64,000 nt of DNA from Sporosarcina pasteurii (GCF_041295575.1 NZ_CP160452.1:3224001-3288000), one strand, 5' to 3'. Shown: positions 36,238 through 44,312, numbered from the stretch's first letter. The notes: generated by a model not told the origin, from the sequence alone. Made by a program: numbers and translations.

Positions 36238-38067
36238 TCACTTATTTTTTCCTTGATTCGTACTGTAATAAAACTTAGCTGTGATGGACCCATCTTCATT
36301 TTCAACGATATCTGTTACATGAATGCCTGAATCCGCCGGCGTTGAGCCGTGGCCTTTCCAGAAATAGTATGAACCAGTGTGAACATTCTTTGAAACAGGT
36401 GTTAGCTCATCGCCTGTCTTAAAGAAATCTCCAGCATCTCCACGGTTAACACCTTTTTCAAGTTCATATTTTCCATCTGCTTGAAGAACAGATAGCCCAT
36501 AGTGCGTTACAACAGTACCGTCATTTGCTGTTACTGCTTGATCATGTTGGAATCGCTTGTTTTTCGAGTTCTCAACATTATTAGGGCGGAAGCCTGCAGA
36601 TTGATATAGTTCAATAATATTTTCATCAACATGCCACGCTACTAATCCGTTTGCATCCTCGCCTTGACGGATAAGCCCTTTGTTAAACCCGCTTTGTTGT
36701 ACGTTTTCAAATAAGAAGTATTCCGTGCCGTTTGCACCAGGCACTTCCATCTTAACGATACCGTTGTCAGCATCTGCTTGATCAATAGAAGGTAATGTAA
36801 TCTCCTGTACTCCATCTTCTGGCGTCACCTCGATTGGTTCAACCCACCCTAAAAACATTTTAGAAAATGGATCAAAGTGTGTTGGTGAGTTTCCTGAATA
36901 TGCTGGAGCATCCGGATAACGCATCCAAGAACCACCTGACATAATCGAATAGTTTCCTGTACCTTCAGATGTATAATCAGTGTCATAGAAGTCTGGCAAA
37001 CCTAAAGCATGTCCAAACTCATGCGCATACACGCCTGTTTGAGTTGGAAACGGTCCTTCTTTTAACGACTCATCATACCCGTCAGTTACAAGGTCATATC
37101 CCGCAACGTTTCCACCAATACCCGGCTGAATCGTATAGTTATTCACGATGACCCCATCATATGTCATATCTTCTACAATAGTTTTATTAACCCATTCCGA
37201 TTGAGTCAATCTCTCATATGCATCTGCAGTGATACCAGTTTCATAGTATTTACCGTAATACAAAGCACTCAAGATATTCCATTTATGAGACCAAAATTGT
37301 GCCGGATCCCGACTAAATTCTGCGCCAGTTCCTTCATGGATAATGAAAATGTTTGGAACCTCCCCGTTTTCAGCGTACTCCGAGAAATCAATTTGCTCAT
37401 CTGCAGCTTGTAAAAGATCTCGGACGAATTCACCCGTATGCGCATCTCCGTTCACATTCCCAAAAACATAGTTACCATTTTCTGCATAGGTCCCTTTTTG
37501 GTCTAAATAATACGAAGCCCCTTTTGGCATCTCGACCCATACGAATTCTGTGTCTTCTTTACGAACAAGATTAATTTTACCGTTACTAGATTCCTTATAA
37601 ACATTTTGCATCGTACGGTCTTTCGGTACGTCTGGTCCGTCATATTGTTTAAATTGTTCCAGTTCATAAGGGTTATATTCTGTCCCAAAAATTAAATCCT
37701 CATAATATTTAGCTGGTACTTGTCCTTCCATGTCTCCTAGAGGCTCATCACCATCCTTATACTTCGCCAATAATACGAGAATCGGTACATCTCCTGAAGC
37801 CTCTTTGTATGCAACATGATGATTACCAGCTTGTTGGAACTTTGCACCATGCTTGGCAATTTTCTCAGCTGGATCTACTTTTGCAACATCTACCCCTGAT
37901 TCTTTTGCCTTTTCTACTAATTCCGGTGAAGCTCCTACATAACTTGCTAAACTTAAATGACGTTCACTACTTTCCTTTACAGGTGCTTCAGTATGTTGAA
38001 TTCCAGCCAACGCAACGCCCGCGGCAAGCGCAATCGTCAAACTCGTTCTTGAAAGAGCTTTTAACAT
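36238..38067 (-). CDS. Secreted M6-family metalloprotease (immune inhibitor A-like)
   Basis: The roughly 609-residue protein has an N-terminal signal peptide (MLKALSRTSLTIALAAGVALAG), a propeptide and an M6 catalytic domain with the zinc motif HEFGHALGLPD near residue 350 followed by YSIMSGGSW. It is shorter than InhA of Bacillus cereus (about 790 residues) and lacks an obvious additional C-terminal domain. Its role is probably extracellular protein degradation. ATG 38067 has AAAAGGAG eight bases upstream; the two GTG codons before it overlap that site. It is flanked by terminators. Confidence 0.88.
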   Translation of the reverse strand: MLKALSRTSLTIALAAGVALAGIQHTEAPVKESSERHLSLASYVGASPELVEKAKESGVDVAKVDPAEKIAKHGAKFQQAGNHHVAYKEASGDVPILVLLAKYKDGDEPLGDMEGQVPAKYYEDLIFGTEYNPYELEQFKQYDGPDVPKDRTMQNVYKESSNGKINLVRKEDTEFVWVEMPKGASYYLDQKGTYAENGNYVFGNVNGDAHTGEFVRDLLQAADEQIDFSEYAENGEVPNIFIIHEGTGAEFSRDPAQFWSHKWNILSALYYGKYYETGITADAYERLTQSEWVNKTIVEDMTYDGVIVNNYTIQPGIGGNVAGYDLVTDGYDESLKEGPFPTQTGVYAHEFGHALGLPDFYDTDYTSEGTGNYSIMSGGSWMRYPDAPAYSGNSPTHFDPFSKMFLGWVEPIEVTPEDGVQEITLPSIDQADADNGIVKMEVPGANGTEYFLFENVQQSGFNKGLIRQGEDANGLVAWHVDENIIELYQSAGFRPNNVENSKNKRFQHDQAVTANDGTVVTHYGLSVLQADGKYELEKGVNRGDAGDFFKTGDELTPVSKNVHTGSYYFWKGHGSTPADSGIHVTDIVENEDGSITAKFYYSTNQGKNK

Positions 38068-38278
38068 CCTCACCACTCCTTTTCAACACTTTAAAATCTA
38101 TCATATCGAAATAGTAAGTTAATAGGAAGGTGATTCGTTCGACATATTTTTCAAGCGCGCTGCGATACAACTACAATTTCCAAAATCGAATGTTGTAAAG
38201 TCGTTTTTAAAATTTTGTACCAATGTTGTTTTTCGATCCATGAGACGAAGGGCCAGACTCCATAGTGGTCATCAAGCA

Positions 38279-38315
38279 AAAAAACAGCCGCCTGAATCAG
38301 GCAGCTGTTTTTTTG
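38279..38315. terminator. Bidirectional terminator
   Basis: AAAAAAACAGC...CCTGA pairs with its complement AGG...GCTGTTTTTTT, giving A and T runs on both sides. It stops the DUF378 gene. Confidence 0.88.
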
Positions 38316-38327
38316 CTTGCAATTAAT

Positions 38328-38648
38328 CTACATGCGACGGTTTTTCTTTTTTGATTCAGCATCTCGCTTTTTCTCAAAATCCGGCTCCTGTCCGAATTCC
38401 GTACCTAAATTAGGATTACCGACACGTCGTCGCTCGGAAACCGTATCAGTTTCTTCATCTCGTTTAAATAATAATCCTAGACATACTAGGGCACTTAATC
38501 CGACAAGTCCATAAACCACCCTTGACAAAAATGCATCTTGACCGCCAAATAACGATGCAACTAAATCAAACTGGAAAAAGCCAATCAAACCCCAGTTAAG
38601 CGCACCTATGATAACTAGTGCTAGCGCAAACCGTGAAAGTCCACTCAT
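38328..38648 (-). CDS. DUF378-family (YuzA-like) membrane protein
   Basis: This 106-residue protein has two membrane helices (residues about 6-28 and 40-60) with the family hallmark ALALVIIGALNWGLIGFFQFDLVASLFGG, then a hydrophilic, charged tail of about 45 residues that is longer than in B. subtilis YuzA. Function unknown. ATG 38648 is chosen because GAGGAG lies eight bases upstream. Confidence 0.85.
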   Translation of the reverse strand: MSGLSRFALALVIIGALNWGLIGFFQFDLVASLFGGQDAFLSRVVYGLVGLSALVCLGLLFKRDEETDTVSERRRVGNPNLGTEFGQEPDFEKKRDAESKKKNRRM

Positions 38649-38751
38649 AACATTCACTCCTCCTTCGTTAGTCAGTAATCGAATCAATATTTTAAAATTG
38701 TATTGGTTCTTACATATCTTTTACCAAAACTGCTTTTTAATACATTTTTAA

Positions 38752-39780
38752 TCAAGTGAAATACTCCAACTTCGCATTTGGAAAATATTTTTCCATATAA
38801 CCGTATAGATGAGACTTTATTTCATCCTCTTCGTCCTTTTGGTAAATATATTTACCAATTCCGTACTTTCCCCATTTATAGCGTCTTTTTTCTTCATCTA
38901 ACTCTAATTTTGTCTTCGGATAGTTCTTTTCAATTACTCTTTTCGCAGGCTTTGTAAATCGATGCTGTATGAATTCAAATGTAATATCATCTCTTGCATC
39001 TTGGGGTAACTCTTCGTCAAGACGTTCAAACAAGTGTCGGTATCCTTCTTCCCAGCCTTCATGAAGATAAATGGGGGCAACGATAAAGCCTAGTGGGTAA
39101 CCGGCTCTTGCAACTTTTCCCGCAGCCTCGATTCTTTTATTCAAAGGAGAAGTACCGGGTTCAAAATTTTTAATGACGTAATCAGCATTTACACTAAATC
39201 TGAAACGGGTATTGCCATTATGCTTGGCGTCCAGTAAATGGTCGACAAAATGGAATTTCGTCACAAATCGCAGCCTACCTAATTCTGTTTGGCCGATATG
39301 TTCAATTGTTCTTTTTAATGAATGTGTCAAATGGTCAATTCCGACAATATCAGATGTACAAGCAGCTTCAAAACGGGTAATCTCAGGTGCACGTTCTTCG
39401 ATATATTGATCTGCTGCATTTAAAATTTCATCCACGTTTACGTAAGTTCTTACATATGGTTTACTGCCCATCGTTGTTTGTAAATAACAATAATGACAAT
39501 GCCCCATACACCCTGTTGCAAGAGGAATTGCATATTCGGCTGAAGGCTTGGACGTATCGAATTTTAATGTTTTGCGAATACCTACGACTAAGGTGGTTTT
39601 GGCAATTCGATACTTCTGAGCGTCTGTATCACCCGGTAAATTTCTAACTTGATTATGTGAAGTCGTAAATCGCGTTTCAATCCCCAACTTATCGAACTTT
39701 TCCTTCAGTTCTTTACCAAGCGGATATTCAAGTGCATTTGGCTCAAAATAAACTAGACGTGGCATGAAGGGTTTATTCAT
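38752..39780 (-). CDS. splB: Spore photoproduct lyase
   Basis: SplB is a radical-SAM enzyme that reverses the thymine dimer called spore photoproduct during germination. The 342-residue protein has the iron-sulfur motif CMGHCHYC with cysteines 91, 95 and 98, and the hydrogen-donor Cys141 in FEAACTSDIVG. These are the same residue numbers as in B. subtilis SplB. GKYIYQ near the C-terminus carries the conserved tyrosine region. No splA lies next to it. Its presence is strong evidence that the organism forms endospores. Confidence 0.96.
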   Translation of the reverse strand: MNKPFMPRLVYFEPNALEYPLGKELKEKFDKLGIETRFTTSHNQVRNLPGDTDAQKYRIAKTTLVVGIRKTLKFDTSKPSAEYAIPLATGCMGHCHYCYLQTTMGSKPYVRTYVNVDEILNAADQYIEERAPEITRFEAACTSDIVGIDHLTHSLKRTIEHIGQTELGRLRFVTKFHFVDHLLDAKHNGNTRFRFSVNADYVIKNFEPGTSPLNKRIEAAGKVARAGYPLGFIVAPIYLHEGWEEGYRHLFERLDEELPQDARDDITFEFIQHRFTKPAKRVIEKNYPKTKLELDEEKRRYKWGKYGIGKYIYQKDEEDEIKSHLYGYMEKYFPNAKLEYFT

Positions 39781-39978
39781 AACGTGAACTACCTAACTTA
39801 TAATGATTATCCATTCAATCACCTTTCTCTTTTTATATAGCTTGTCTCAGACGTGAGAAATTATGAGAACAGACTAAATTTAGGGTCCTCTAAGACGAGA
39901 CTTATTAATTTGGAGAACAGCAAGAGTTCATTTGCTGAATTATGAGCAGATTCACCACACCGCATCTCGTGCCTCACA

Positions 39979-40007
39979 TTGCCTAAATGACCGAAAAAAA
40001 GTATACT
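39979..40007 (+). promoter_or_regulatory. Sigma-A promoter of the GGDEF/HD-GYP/peptide locus
   Basis: TTGCCT (39979-39984) and a near-consensus TATACT (40002-40007) are exactly 17 bp apart, 67 bp ahead of the GGDEF gene. The rest of 39781-40073 holds nothing I can recognise. Confidence 0.75.
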
Positions 40008-40073
40008 ATATCAGGAACGCGGTCCAGTTTATGTCATATGATATGAACGATTTGATCGCGCAAAGGAGAATTT

Positions 40074-40727
40074 ATGAAGTATCGGGGAAGATTTATTTTA
40101 TTATTTATATCATTAGTGAGTGCGTGTGTATATTTAGTGATTGGGAATGTACAAATCATCCCATTTACTATTTTCACATTAATTGAATTCAGCTTTTCAT
40201 GGTTTATCGGTGGGTGGTATGACAAGTATAGGTACCTATCCTATCATGACCCCTTAACCGGCGTGTATAATCGCAGATATGCATATATGCATTTGGAGAG
40301 GTATTTTAAAATAGCTAACCGCCGACATGAAAGAATAGGCATTTTAAATATCGATATCGATAATTTTAAATTAATCAACGATACATACGGCCATAGTTAT
40401 GGTGATTTTATTTTAAAGGGATTATGCAGGATAATTGTAGAAAACACTCGGAAAGAGGACATCCTAGTTAGGTGGGGTGGAGATGAGTTTCTTTTATTCG
40501 TCATTGATAAAGATGATACTTCTCTTGAAAATCTAACCTATCAAATTAATGATACAATTAAAACTGATTTAAATAATTACGGAGAATCTAAAAAACATGA
40601 GGTCACAGTATCTATCGGCCATTCCATCTACCCAGATGATGGGCAAAACATTTCAGATTTATTATCAATCTCCGATAAAAGAATGTATAAAGTAAAATCT
40701 ATTACGAAGGAAGTTAGTTTATTATGA
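40074..40727 (+). CDS. Membrane-anchored diguanylate cyclase (GGDEF)
   Basis: This 217-residue protein has two N-terminal membrane helices (residues 8-24 and 28-46) and a GGDEF domain that begins at DPLTGVYNRR (residue 59). The signature is an intact GGDEF at 135-139 and the inhibitory I-site RxxD is present at 126-129, exactly five residues upstream, so it should make c-di-GMP and be product-inhibited. AAAGGAG precedes ATG 40074. It is the first gene of the locus. Its stop overlaps the start of a 26-codon ORF (ATGA), and an HD-GYP phosphodiesterase follows. Confidence 0.92.
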   Translation: MKYRGRFILLFISLVSACVYLVIGNVQIIPFTIFTLIEFSFSWFIGGWYDKYRYLSYHDPLTGVYNRRYAYMHLERYFKIANRRHERIGILNIDIDNFKLINDTYGHSYGDFILKGLCRIIVENTRKEDILVRWGGDEFLLFVIDKDDTSLENLTYQINDTIKTDLNNYGESKKHEVTVSIGHSIYPDDGQNISDLLSISDKRMYKVKSITKEVSLL

Positions 40728-40804
40728 GACAGTTACAACTACACCATCTTATAGCTGAGATGCTTCCAGACAAGCCATTTACGCTTAGTGGGGTTGAAAA
40801 ATGA
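40724..40804 (+). CDS. 26-residue ORF coupled to both c-di-GMP genes
   Basis: The ORF reads MRQLQLHHLIAEMLPDKPFT followed by LSGVEK. Its ATG overlaps the stop of the GGDEF gene (ATGA) and its TGA overlaps the ATG of the HD-GYP gene (ATGA), with AAGGAAG ten bases upstream. It bridges the two genes exactly. It may be a genuine microprotein or simply a ribosome bridge that keeps cyclase and phosphodiesterase translation in proportion. No family recognised. Confidence 0.5.
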   Translation: MRQLQLHHLIAEMLPDKPFTLSGVEK

Positions 40805-41955
40805 TGAATACATCTTTATTACAAGAAGAAAAAAGAGCTACCATTTTATTCATGTGGTTATTTTATATTGTATTTTTTTTATATGAGATTGTTTATTATA
40901 ATCTGTTTCCTTTAGTACCATGGCTAGCAGATACTGAACCCGATGCGGTATGGTATATTCTAAGTTTCATTAAACATTTTATTATCACCTGTCTTATCCC
41001 TGTTACAATCTATTTCTTTAAAAAGGGAAACCCTGAGAAAGTAAAATATATTATCGTCATTACTTTTTTAGTTACTAACCTAGTAACCGATATTTATTAT
41101 TATTTTGGCAGTACAGATTCCTATACTAGCGGTAACCTAGTGGAGATAGTTCTTATACTGTTTTCTCCCATTTTTATTAATAAACGATTTTTTCATCTCG
41201 TTACATGGGGATTAATCTTAAAATACATATTGGTAGGGCTATTCATACAAGATCCTGTCATATTATTTCCTGTTATTCTTAACATCGTATTGGCTATACT
41301 CGCCTATATCCTTCTCCAACGCATCTTAATTTATGTGAAGGCGCTAAAAAACTCATATGATGAGCAATTGGAGGGAATTGTAAAAGGGGTTATTGCGACA
41401 TTAGAATTAAAAGACCCTTATACGCGCGGCCACAGTGAACGAGTCGCCGAATATGCAATGAGTCTTGCAAAAGCGACAGGTAAAGTAAAAGAATCCGAAT
41501 TAAATCATTTTTATTATGCATGTTTATTACATGACATCGGTAAAGTGAATATTCCTGACACTATTTTAACAAAGTCTGGTAAACTAGTAGATGAAGAATA
41601 TGAAATTGTTAAAATGCACCCGGTTGTAGGCGCTAAGGCCATTGAAGATGTCGAGGGGATTGCTGATAATATTGCTGTCGTTTATCATCACCATGAAAGA
41701 TGGGATGGCAAGGGTTATCCAGATGGGCTTGCAGGAGAAGAAATCCCTCTTGTTGCTAGAATTACAGCAATTGCAGATGCTTTCGATGCGATGACTTCCA
41801 CAAGGTCTTATCGACCAGCGCTTCCTTTTGAAGAAGCTTATAAACGAATCATCGATGGAAGCGGATCCCAGTTCGACCCTGCATTGGTGGAAACTTTTAA
41901 ACAAGTGTATCCAGATTGGATGACAATCTCTAAACATTATTATAAGGATCATTAA
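40801..41955 (+). CDS. Membrane-anchored HD-GYP c-di-GMP phosphodiesterase
   Basis: This 384-residue protein has five to six membrane helices in residues 12-172, a short coiled linker (ILIYVKALKNSYDEQLEGIVKG region) and an HD-GYP domain from about 200. Visible motifs are GHSERVAEYA, the metal-binding HD pair at 244-245 (LLHDIGKVNIPD), KMHPVVG, HHHERWDGKGYPDGL with GYP at 305-307 and the final ADAFDAMTSTRSYRP. It should degrade c-di-GMP to pGpG or GMP. GGGG lies seven bases before ATG 40801. The stop is 19 bp ahead of the 22-residue peptide gene. Confidence 0.92.
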   Translation: MMNTSLLQEEKRATILFMWLFYIVFFLYEIVYYNLFPLVPWLADTEPDAVWYILSFIKHFIITCLIPVTIYFFKKGNPEKVKYIIVITFLVTNLVTDIYYYFGSTDSYTSGNLVEIVLILFSPIFINKRFFHLVTWGLILKYILVGLFIQDPVILFPVILNIVLAILAYILLQRILIYVKALKNSYDEQLEGIVKGVIATLELKDPYTRGHSERVAEYAMSLAKATGKVKESELNHFYYACLLHDIGKVNIPDTILTKSGKLVDEEYEIVKMHPVVGAKAIEDVEGIADNIAVVYHHHERWDGKGYPDGLAGEEIPLVARITAIADAFDAMTSTRSYRPALPFEEAYKRIIDGSGSQFDPALVETFKQVYPDWMTISKHYYKDH

Positions 41956-41974
41956 GCAAAGGAGGGAAGTAAAC

Positions 41975-42043
41975 ATGAATATCCGTAAACTTAAGAAAGT
42001 TAAAGTAACATGCTGGTGGTGTATCTTATTTCCAAAAGGCTAA
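41975..42043 (+). CDS. 22-residue cationic Cys-Trp-Trp-Cys peptide (candidate precursor or pheromone)
   Basis: The ORF reads MNIRKLKKVKVT then CWWCILFPKG. The first half is strongly basic (Arg4, Lys5, Lys7, Lys8, Lys10; no acidic residues) and the second half hydrophobic, with Cys13-Trp14-Trp15-Cys16. AAAGGAGGG eight bases upstream is the best ribosome binding site in the region. A perfect hairpin follows 13 bp after the stop, then the M50/PqqD-like gene. A short peptide gene with strong initiation, a partial terminator and then a membrane protease is the usual design of peptide pheromone or RiPP loci. No known precursor family is recognised, and whether it is modified or just cleaved is unknown. 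Confidence 0.65.
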   Translation: MNIRKLKKVKVTCWWCILFPKG

Positions 42044-42056
42044 GTAACACTACAAG

Positions 42057-42092
42057 TAGGATGCTATAATTATAGCATCCTATTTTCATTTT
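42057..42092 (+). terminator. Hairpin with T-rich tail between peptide and M50 genes (terminator or attenuator)
   Basis: A perfect 26-bp palindrome (half TAGGATGCTATAA, 42057-42082) is followed by TTTTCATTTTT. It lies inside the transcription unit, so it probably lets only part of the transcripts continue into the M50 gene, giving more peptide than protease. Confidence 0.8.
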
Positions 42093-42101
42093 TAAAGAGC
42101 G

Positions 42102-43295
42102 GTGGTGCTAGATTTGGATTTAACGTTACAATCAAAATTCACCTTATACCCTTTATCCATTCGAAAAGATCAGAAGAATTATATCGTAGAAGAACCAGTT
42201 TCCGGTGATTTTTTTGAAATGCCAAAGATTTGTATTGATGCGATAGATAGCATCAATGAAGGACATACATTAGGTGACATCGAAAGAGAGTTGCAGGAAA
42301 AATATCCGGATGAAACAGTAGACATGATTGAATTTGGGGAACAGCTCATCGAATTAGGTCTTGTTAAAGAGGTAGACGGAGAAAAAATGACTCAAAAAAG
42401 AGAAACGCAAGCTTTAGATGGATTTACATGGATTCCCTCTTCTGTTGGACGTTTCTTTTTCAATGGGATGACAAATAAGGTTTATCTCATTTTATTTTTG
42501 ATCAGTGTTTCACTTATCGTATGGAACCCAGGACTATTCCCTCATTATCAAGATATATTTTTATTTGATTCGATGATGCTCAATATCATCACCTACATGC
42601 TTATTTCCCTCGTAATGATCATCATTCATGAATTCGGTCATATTTTGGCGATCCGATCCTATGATTTACCTGCTAAATTGGGTATTGGAAACAGGCTAAT
42701 CTTTGTCGTTTTTGAAACCGACTTAACTGCAGCTTGGAAGCTGGCACCAAGACAAAGAAATATCCTATATTTTGCCGGCATGTCTTTTGAACAAATTTTT
42801 GTCTTAATCGCATTATCGATACAACTTCTCTATCCAGAAGCGACTACTATATTAATCGGTATCTTGGGAATCATCGTTTTAGATATTTTCATAAAAACCT
42901 TGTACCAATGCTGTTTTTATATGAAAACAGATGTCTATTATTTCGTGGAAAATATAACAGGTTGTTATAACTTAATGGAAAGCGGCAAGCAGTATTTAAG
43001 CAGATGGTTGCCATTTTTAAGAAGTGATTCTAGTGACACTGAAGTATTTGATGGAGAGCAAAAGATTGTTCGTTTGTATAGCGTATTTTATATCGTTGGG
43101 ATTCTGTTAACGTTTAGCTTAATTATTTTTTACTTTCTCCCACAGACTTATTATGCTTATTCACAAGTCTTTTCTAACTTATTCCGGTCTACAACCCCAT
43201 CTGCTTTTTGGGATGCGATAGCTTTTCTTGGACAAACAATCCTTTTACTAATTTTACTCTTATACGCTAAAATAAAGACACGGAAAGTGAAATAA
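42102..43295 (+). CDS. M50-type membrane metalloprotease with N-terminal PqqD-like domain
   Basis: This protein of 393-397 residues has three parts. Residues 13-95 (LYPLSIRKDQKNYIVEEP..., ending LIELGLVKEVDG) resemble the PqqD-like winged helix (RiPP recognition element). Residues about 125-400 hold six or more membrane helices. The zinc motif HEFGH is at 176-180 and a second ligand motif MKTDVYYFVENITGCYNL has its aspartate at 277, as in M50 proteins of peptide-modification clusters. It should bind a peptide through the PqqD-like part and cut it in or at the membrane. The neighbouring 22-residue peptide is the obvious candidate substrate. The start is uncertain: GTG 42102, GTG 42105 or TTG 42114. 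Confidence 0.82.
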   Translation: MVLDLDLTLQSKFTLYPLSIRKDQKNYIVEEPVSGDFFEMPKICIDAIDSINEGHTLGDIERELQEKYPDETVDMIEFGEQLIELGLVKEVDGEKMTQKRETQALDGFTWIPSSVGRFFFNGMTNKVYLILFLISVSLIVWNPGLFPHYQDIFLFDSMMLNIITYMLISLVMIIIHEFGHILAIRSYDLPAKLGIGNRLIFVVFETDLTAAWKLAPRQRNILYFAGMSFEQIFVLIALSIQLLYPEATTILIGILGIIVLDIFIKTLYQCCFYMKTDVYYFVENITGCYNLMESGKQYLSRWLPFLRSDSSDTEVFDGEQKIVRLYSVFYIVGILLTFSLIIFYFLPQTYYAYSQVFSNLFRSTTPSAFWDAIAFLGQTILLLILLLYAKIKTRKVK

Positions 43296-43312
43296 GACGC
43301 CCCTTAGCCACG

Positions 43313-43363
43313 AAGCTAACAAAAAGTAAAGAAAATGCTCTTTAACTTTTTGTTAGCTTTTTT
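43313..43363 (+). terminator. Terminator of the peptide/M50 locus
   Basis: Stem AAGCTAACAAAAAGT with AACTTTTTGTTAGCTT and a T6 tail, just after the M50 stop. It closes the GGDEF-to-M50 unit. Confidence 0.9.
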
Positions 43364-43432
43364 CCTTTCGAACTTCCTCTTTATAGAGCACTTTCGTCAT
43401 GTTTTGGAAATCAAAATTAATTTTATTTACCT

Positions 43433-43912
43433 CTATTTATGGTACGGTTCATTCTTCATTATTTTAAAAGCGCGATACACTTGCTCCATCAATATTAATT
43501 TCATCAACTGATGCGGAAATGTCATTTTGGAAAATGACAAAAGCTCATTGGCCCGTTTATAAACGGATTCATGTAACCCTAGAGAGCCGCCAATGACAAA
43601 ACATATTTTACTTTTTCCATACGTCATCAACGATTCTATGTCTGCAGCAAGTTGTTCTGATGTTTTCATCTTCCCTTCAATCGCAAGTGCGATGACATGT
43701 GCATCCGCCCCGATTTTCGCCAAAATACGCTGAGCTTCTTTTTCTTTCACGATTTCCATATCAGCTTGACTTAATGATTCCGGTGCTTTTTCATCTGCCA
43801 CTTCAACTACATTCATTTTTGCATATGGTTTCAAGCGTTTTTCAAATTCAGCAAGTCCCATTTTTAAATACTTATCTTTAATTTTTCCAACCGTTACAAT
43901 TGTAATGTTCAC
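43433..43912 (-). CDS. rlmH: 23S rRNA (pseudouridine1915-N3)-methyltransferase RlmH
   Basis: RlmH (B. subtilis YydA, Staphylococcus aureus OrfX) methylates pseudouridine 1915 of 23S rRNA. The 159-residue SPOUT-class protein shows the knot motifs [30 protein letters not shown] (SAM site) and the conserved C-terminus [18 protein letters not shown]. In staphylococci the last codons of this gene are the attachment site for SCC elements. The end is intact here and no such element follows. Confidence 0.97.
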   Translation of the reverse strand: MNITIVTVGKIKDKYLKMGLAEFEKRLKPYAKMNVVEVADEKAPESLSQADMEIVKEKEAQRILAKIGADAHVIALAIEGKMKTSEQLAADIESLMTYGKSKICFVIGGSLGLHESVYKRANELLSFSKMTFPHQLMKLILMEQVYRAFKIMKNEPYHK

Positions 43913-43915
43913 AAC

Positions 43916-44223
43916 TTATCCACCCTTTTTTCGTCATTATAAACAAATTTTATACACATATCCACAATACTTATCTACATGTTGTGCCCGATTATTCGTT
44001 CGCCACAAGATACAAAGCCTGCTTTTTACACTGTGAACAAGTTGTGGATAACTTTTCTCCATCTTCTAAATACTTCATCATAGGAAACCTTTCCTCTTTT
44101 TGGATAATCTCCTCTAGCACTTGATCTATATGGGTTTCACAGCTATATAATTTCACTTTTTTATCCTCCTTTATAAATTTTACGCTACACAGAGTTATTC
44201 ACATTTTCTAATAATTGTCCACA
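43916..44223. promoter_or_regulatory. Cluster of DnaA-box-like 9-mers
   Basis: Six matches to TTATCCACA lie in about 310 bp: a perfect one on the minus strand at 44043-44051 and 8-of-9 matches at 43916 (TTATCCACC), 43958 (ATATCCACA), 43971 (TTATCTACA), 44195 (TTATTCACA) and 44215 (TTGTCCACA). They lie between and within rlmH, the CxxH/CxxC gene and the region before htrC. From memory, B. subtilis carries a DnaA-box cluster in the yydA region that titrates DnaA; this may be the equivalent. Confidence 0.55.
43992..44156 (-). CDS. CxxH/CxxC mini-protein (YyzF-like)
   Basis: This 54-residue protein begins MKLYSCETHIDQVLEEIIQ and ends CSQCKKQALYLVANE. The paired CETH (CxxH) and CSQC (CxxC) define a small Firmicute zinc-ribbon-like family that sits beside rlmH, called YyzF in B. 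subtilis. It probably binds one zinc ion. Function unknown. GTG 44156 has AAAGGAGG eight bases upstream. A perfect DnaA box lies inside its coding sequence. Confidence 0.85.
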   Translation of the reverse strand: MKLYSCETHIDQVLEEIIQKEERFPMMKYLEDGEKLSTTCSQCKKQALYLVANE

Positions 44224-44241
44224 ATCCACAATAAACAAACA

Positions 44242-44282
44242 ATAAAATAGGCAGAATAGCTACAGCTTTTGCTATTCCGCCC
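44242..44282 (-). terminator. Terminator of the wal/htrC operon
   Basis: Stem GGCGGAATAGC / GCTATTCTGCC with a ten-base loop and TATTTTATT tail on the minus strand, 31 bp past the htrC stop. Confidence 0.85.
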
Positions 44283-44312
44283 ATCTGTTGATAAGTTTTT
44301 CTTTGTCGACTT

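Noticed and set aside
43915-44240. Chromosomal replication origin (oriC)
   Set aside because: DnaA boxes are clustered, but dnaA, dnaN and rpmH are absent and there is no clear AT-rich unwinding element, so it is treated as an accessory DnaA cluster.
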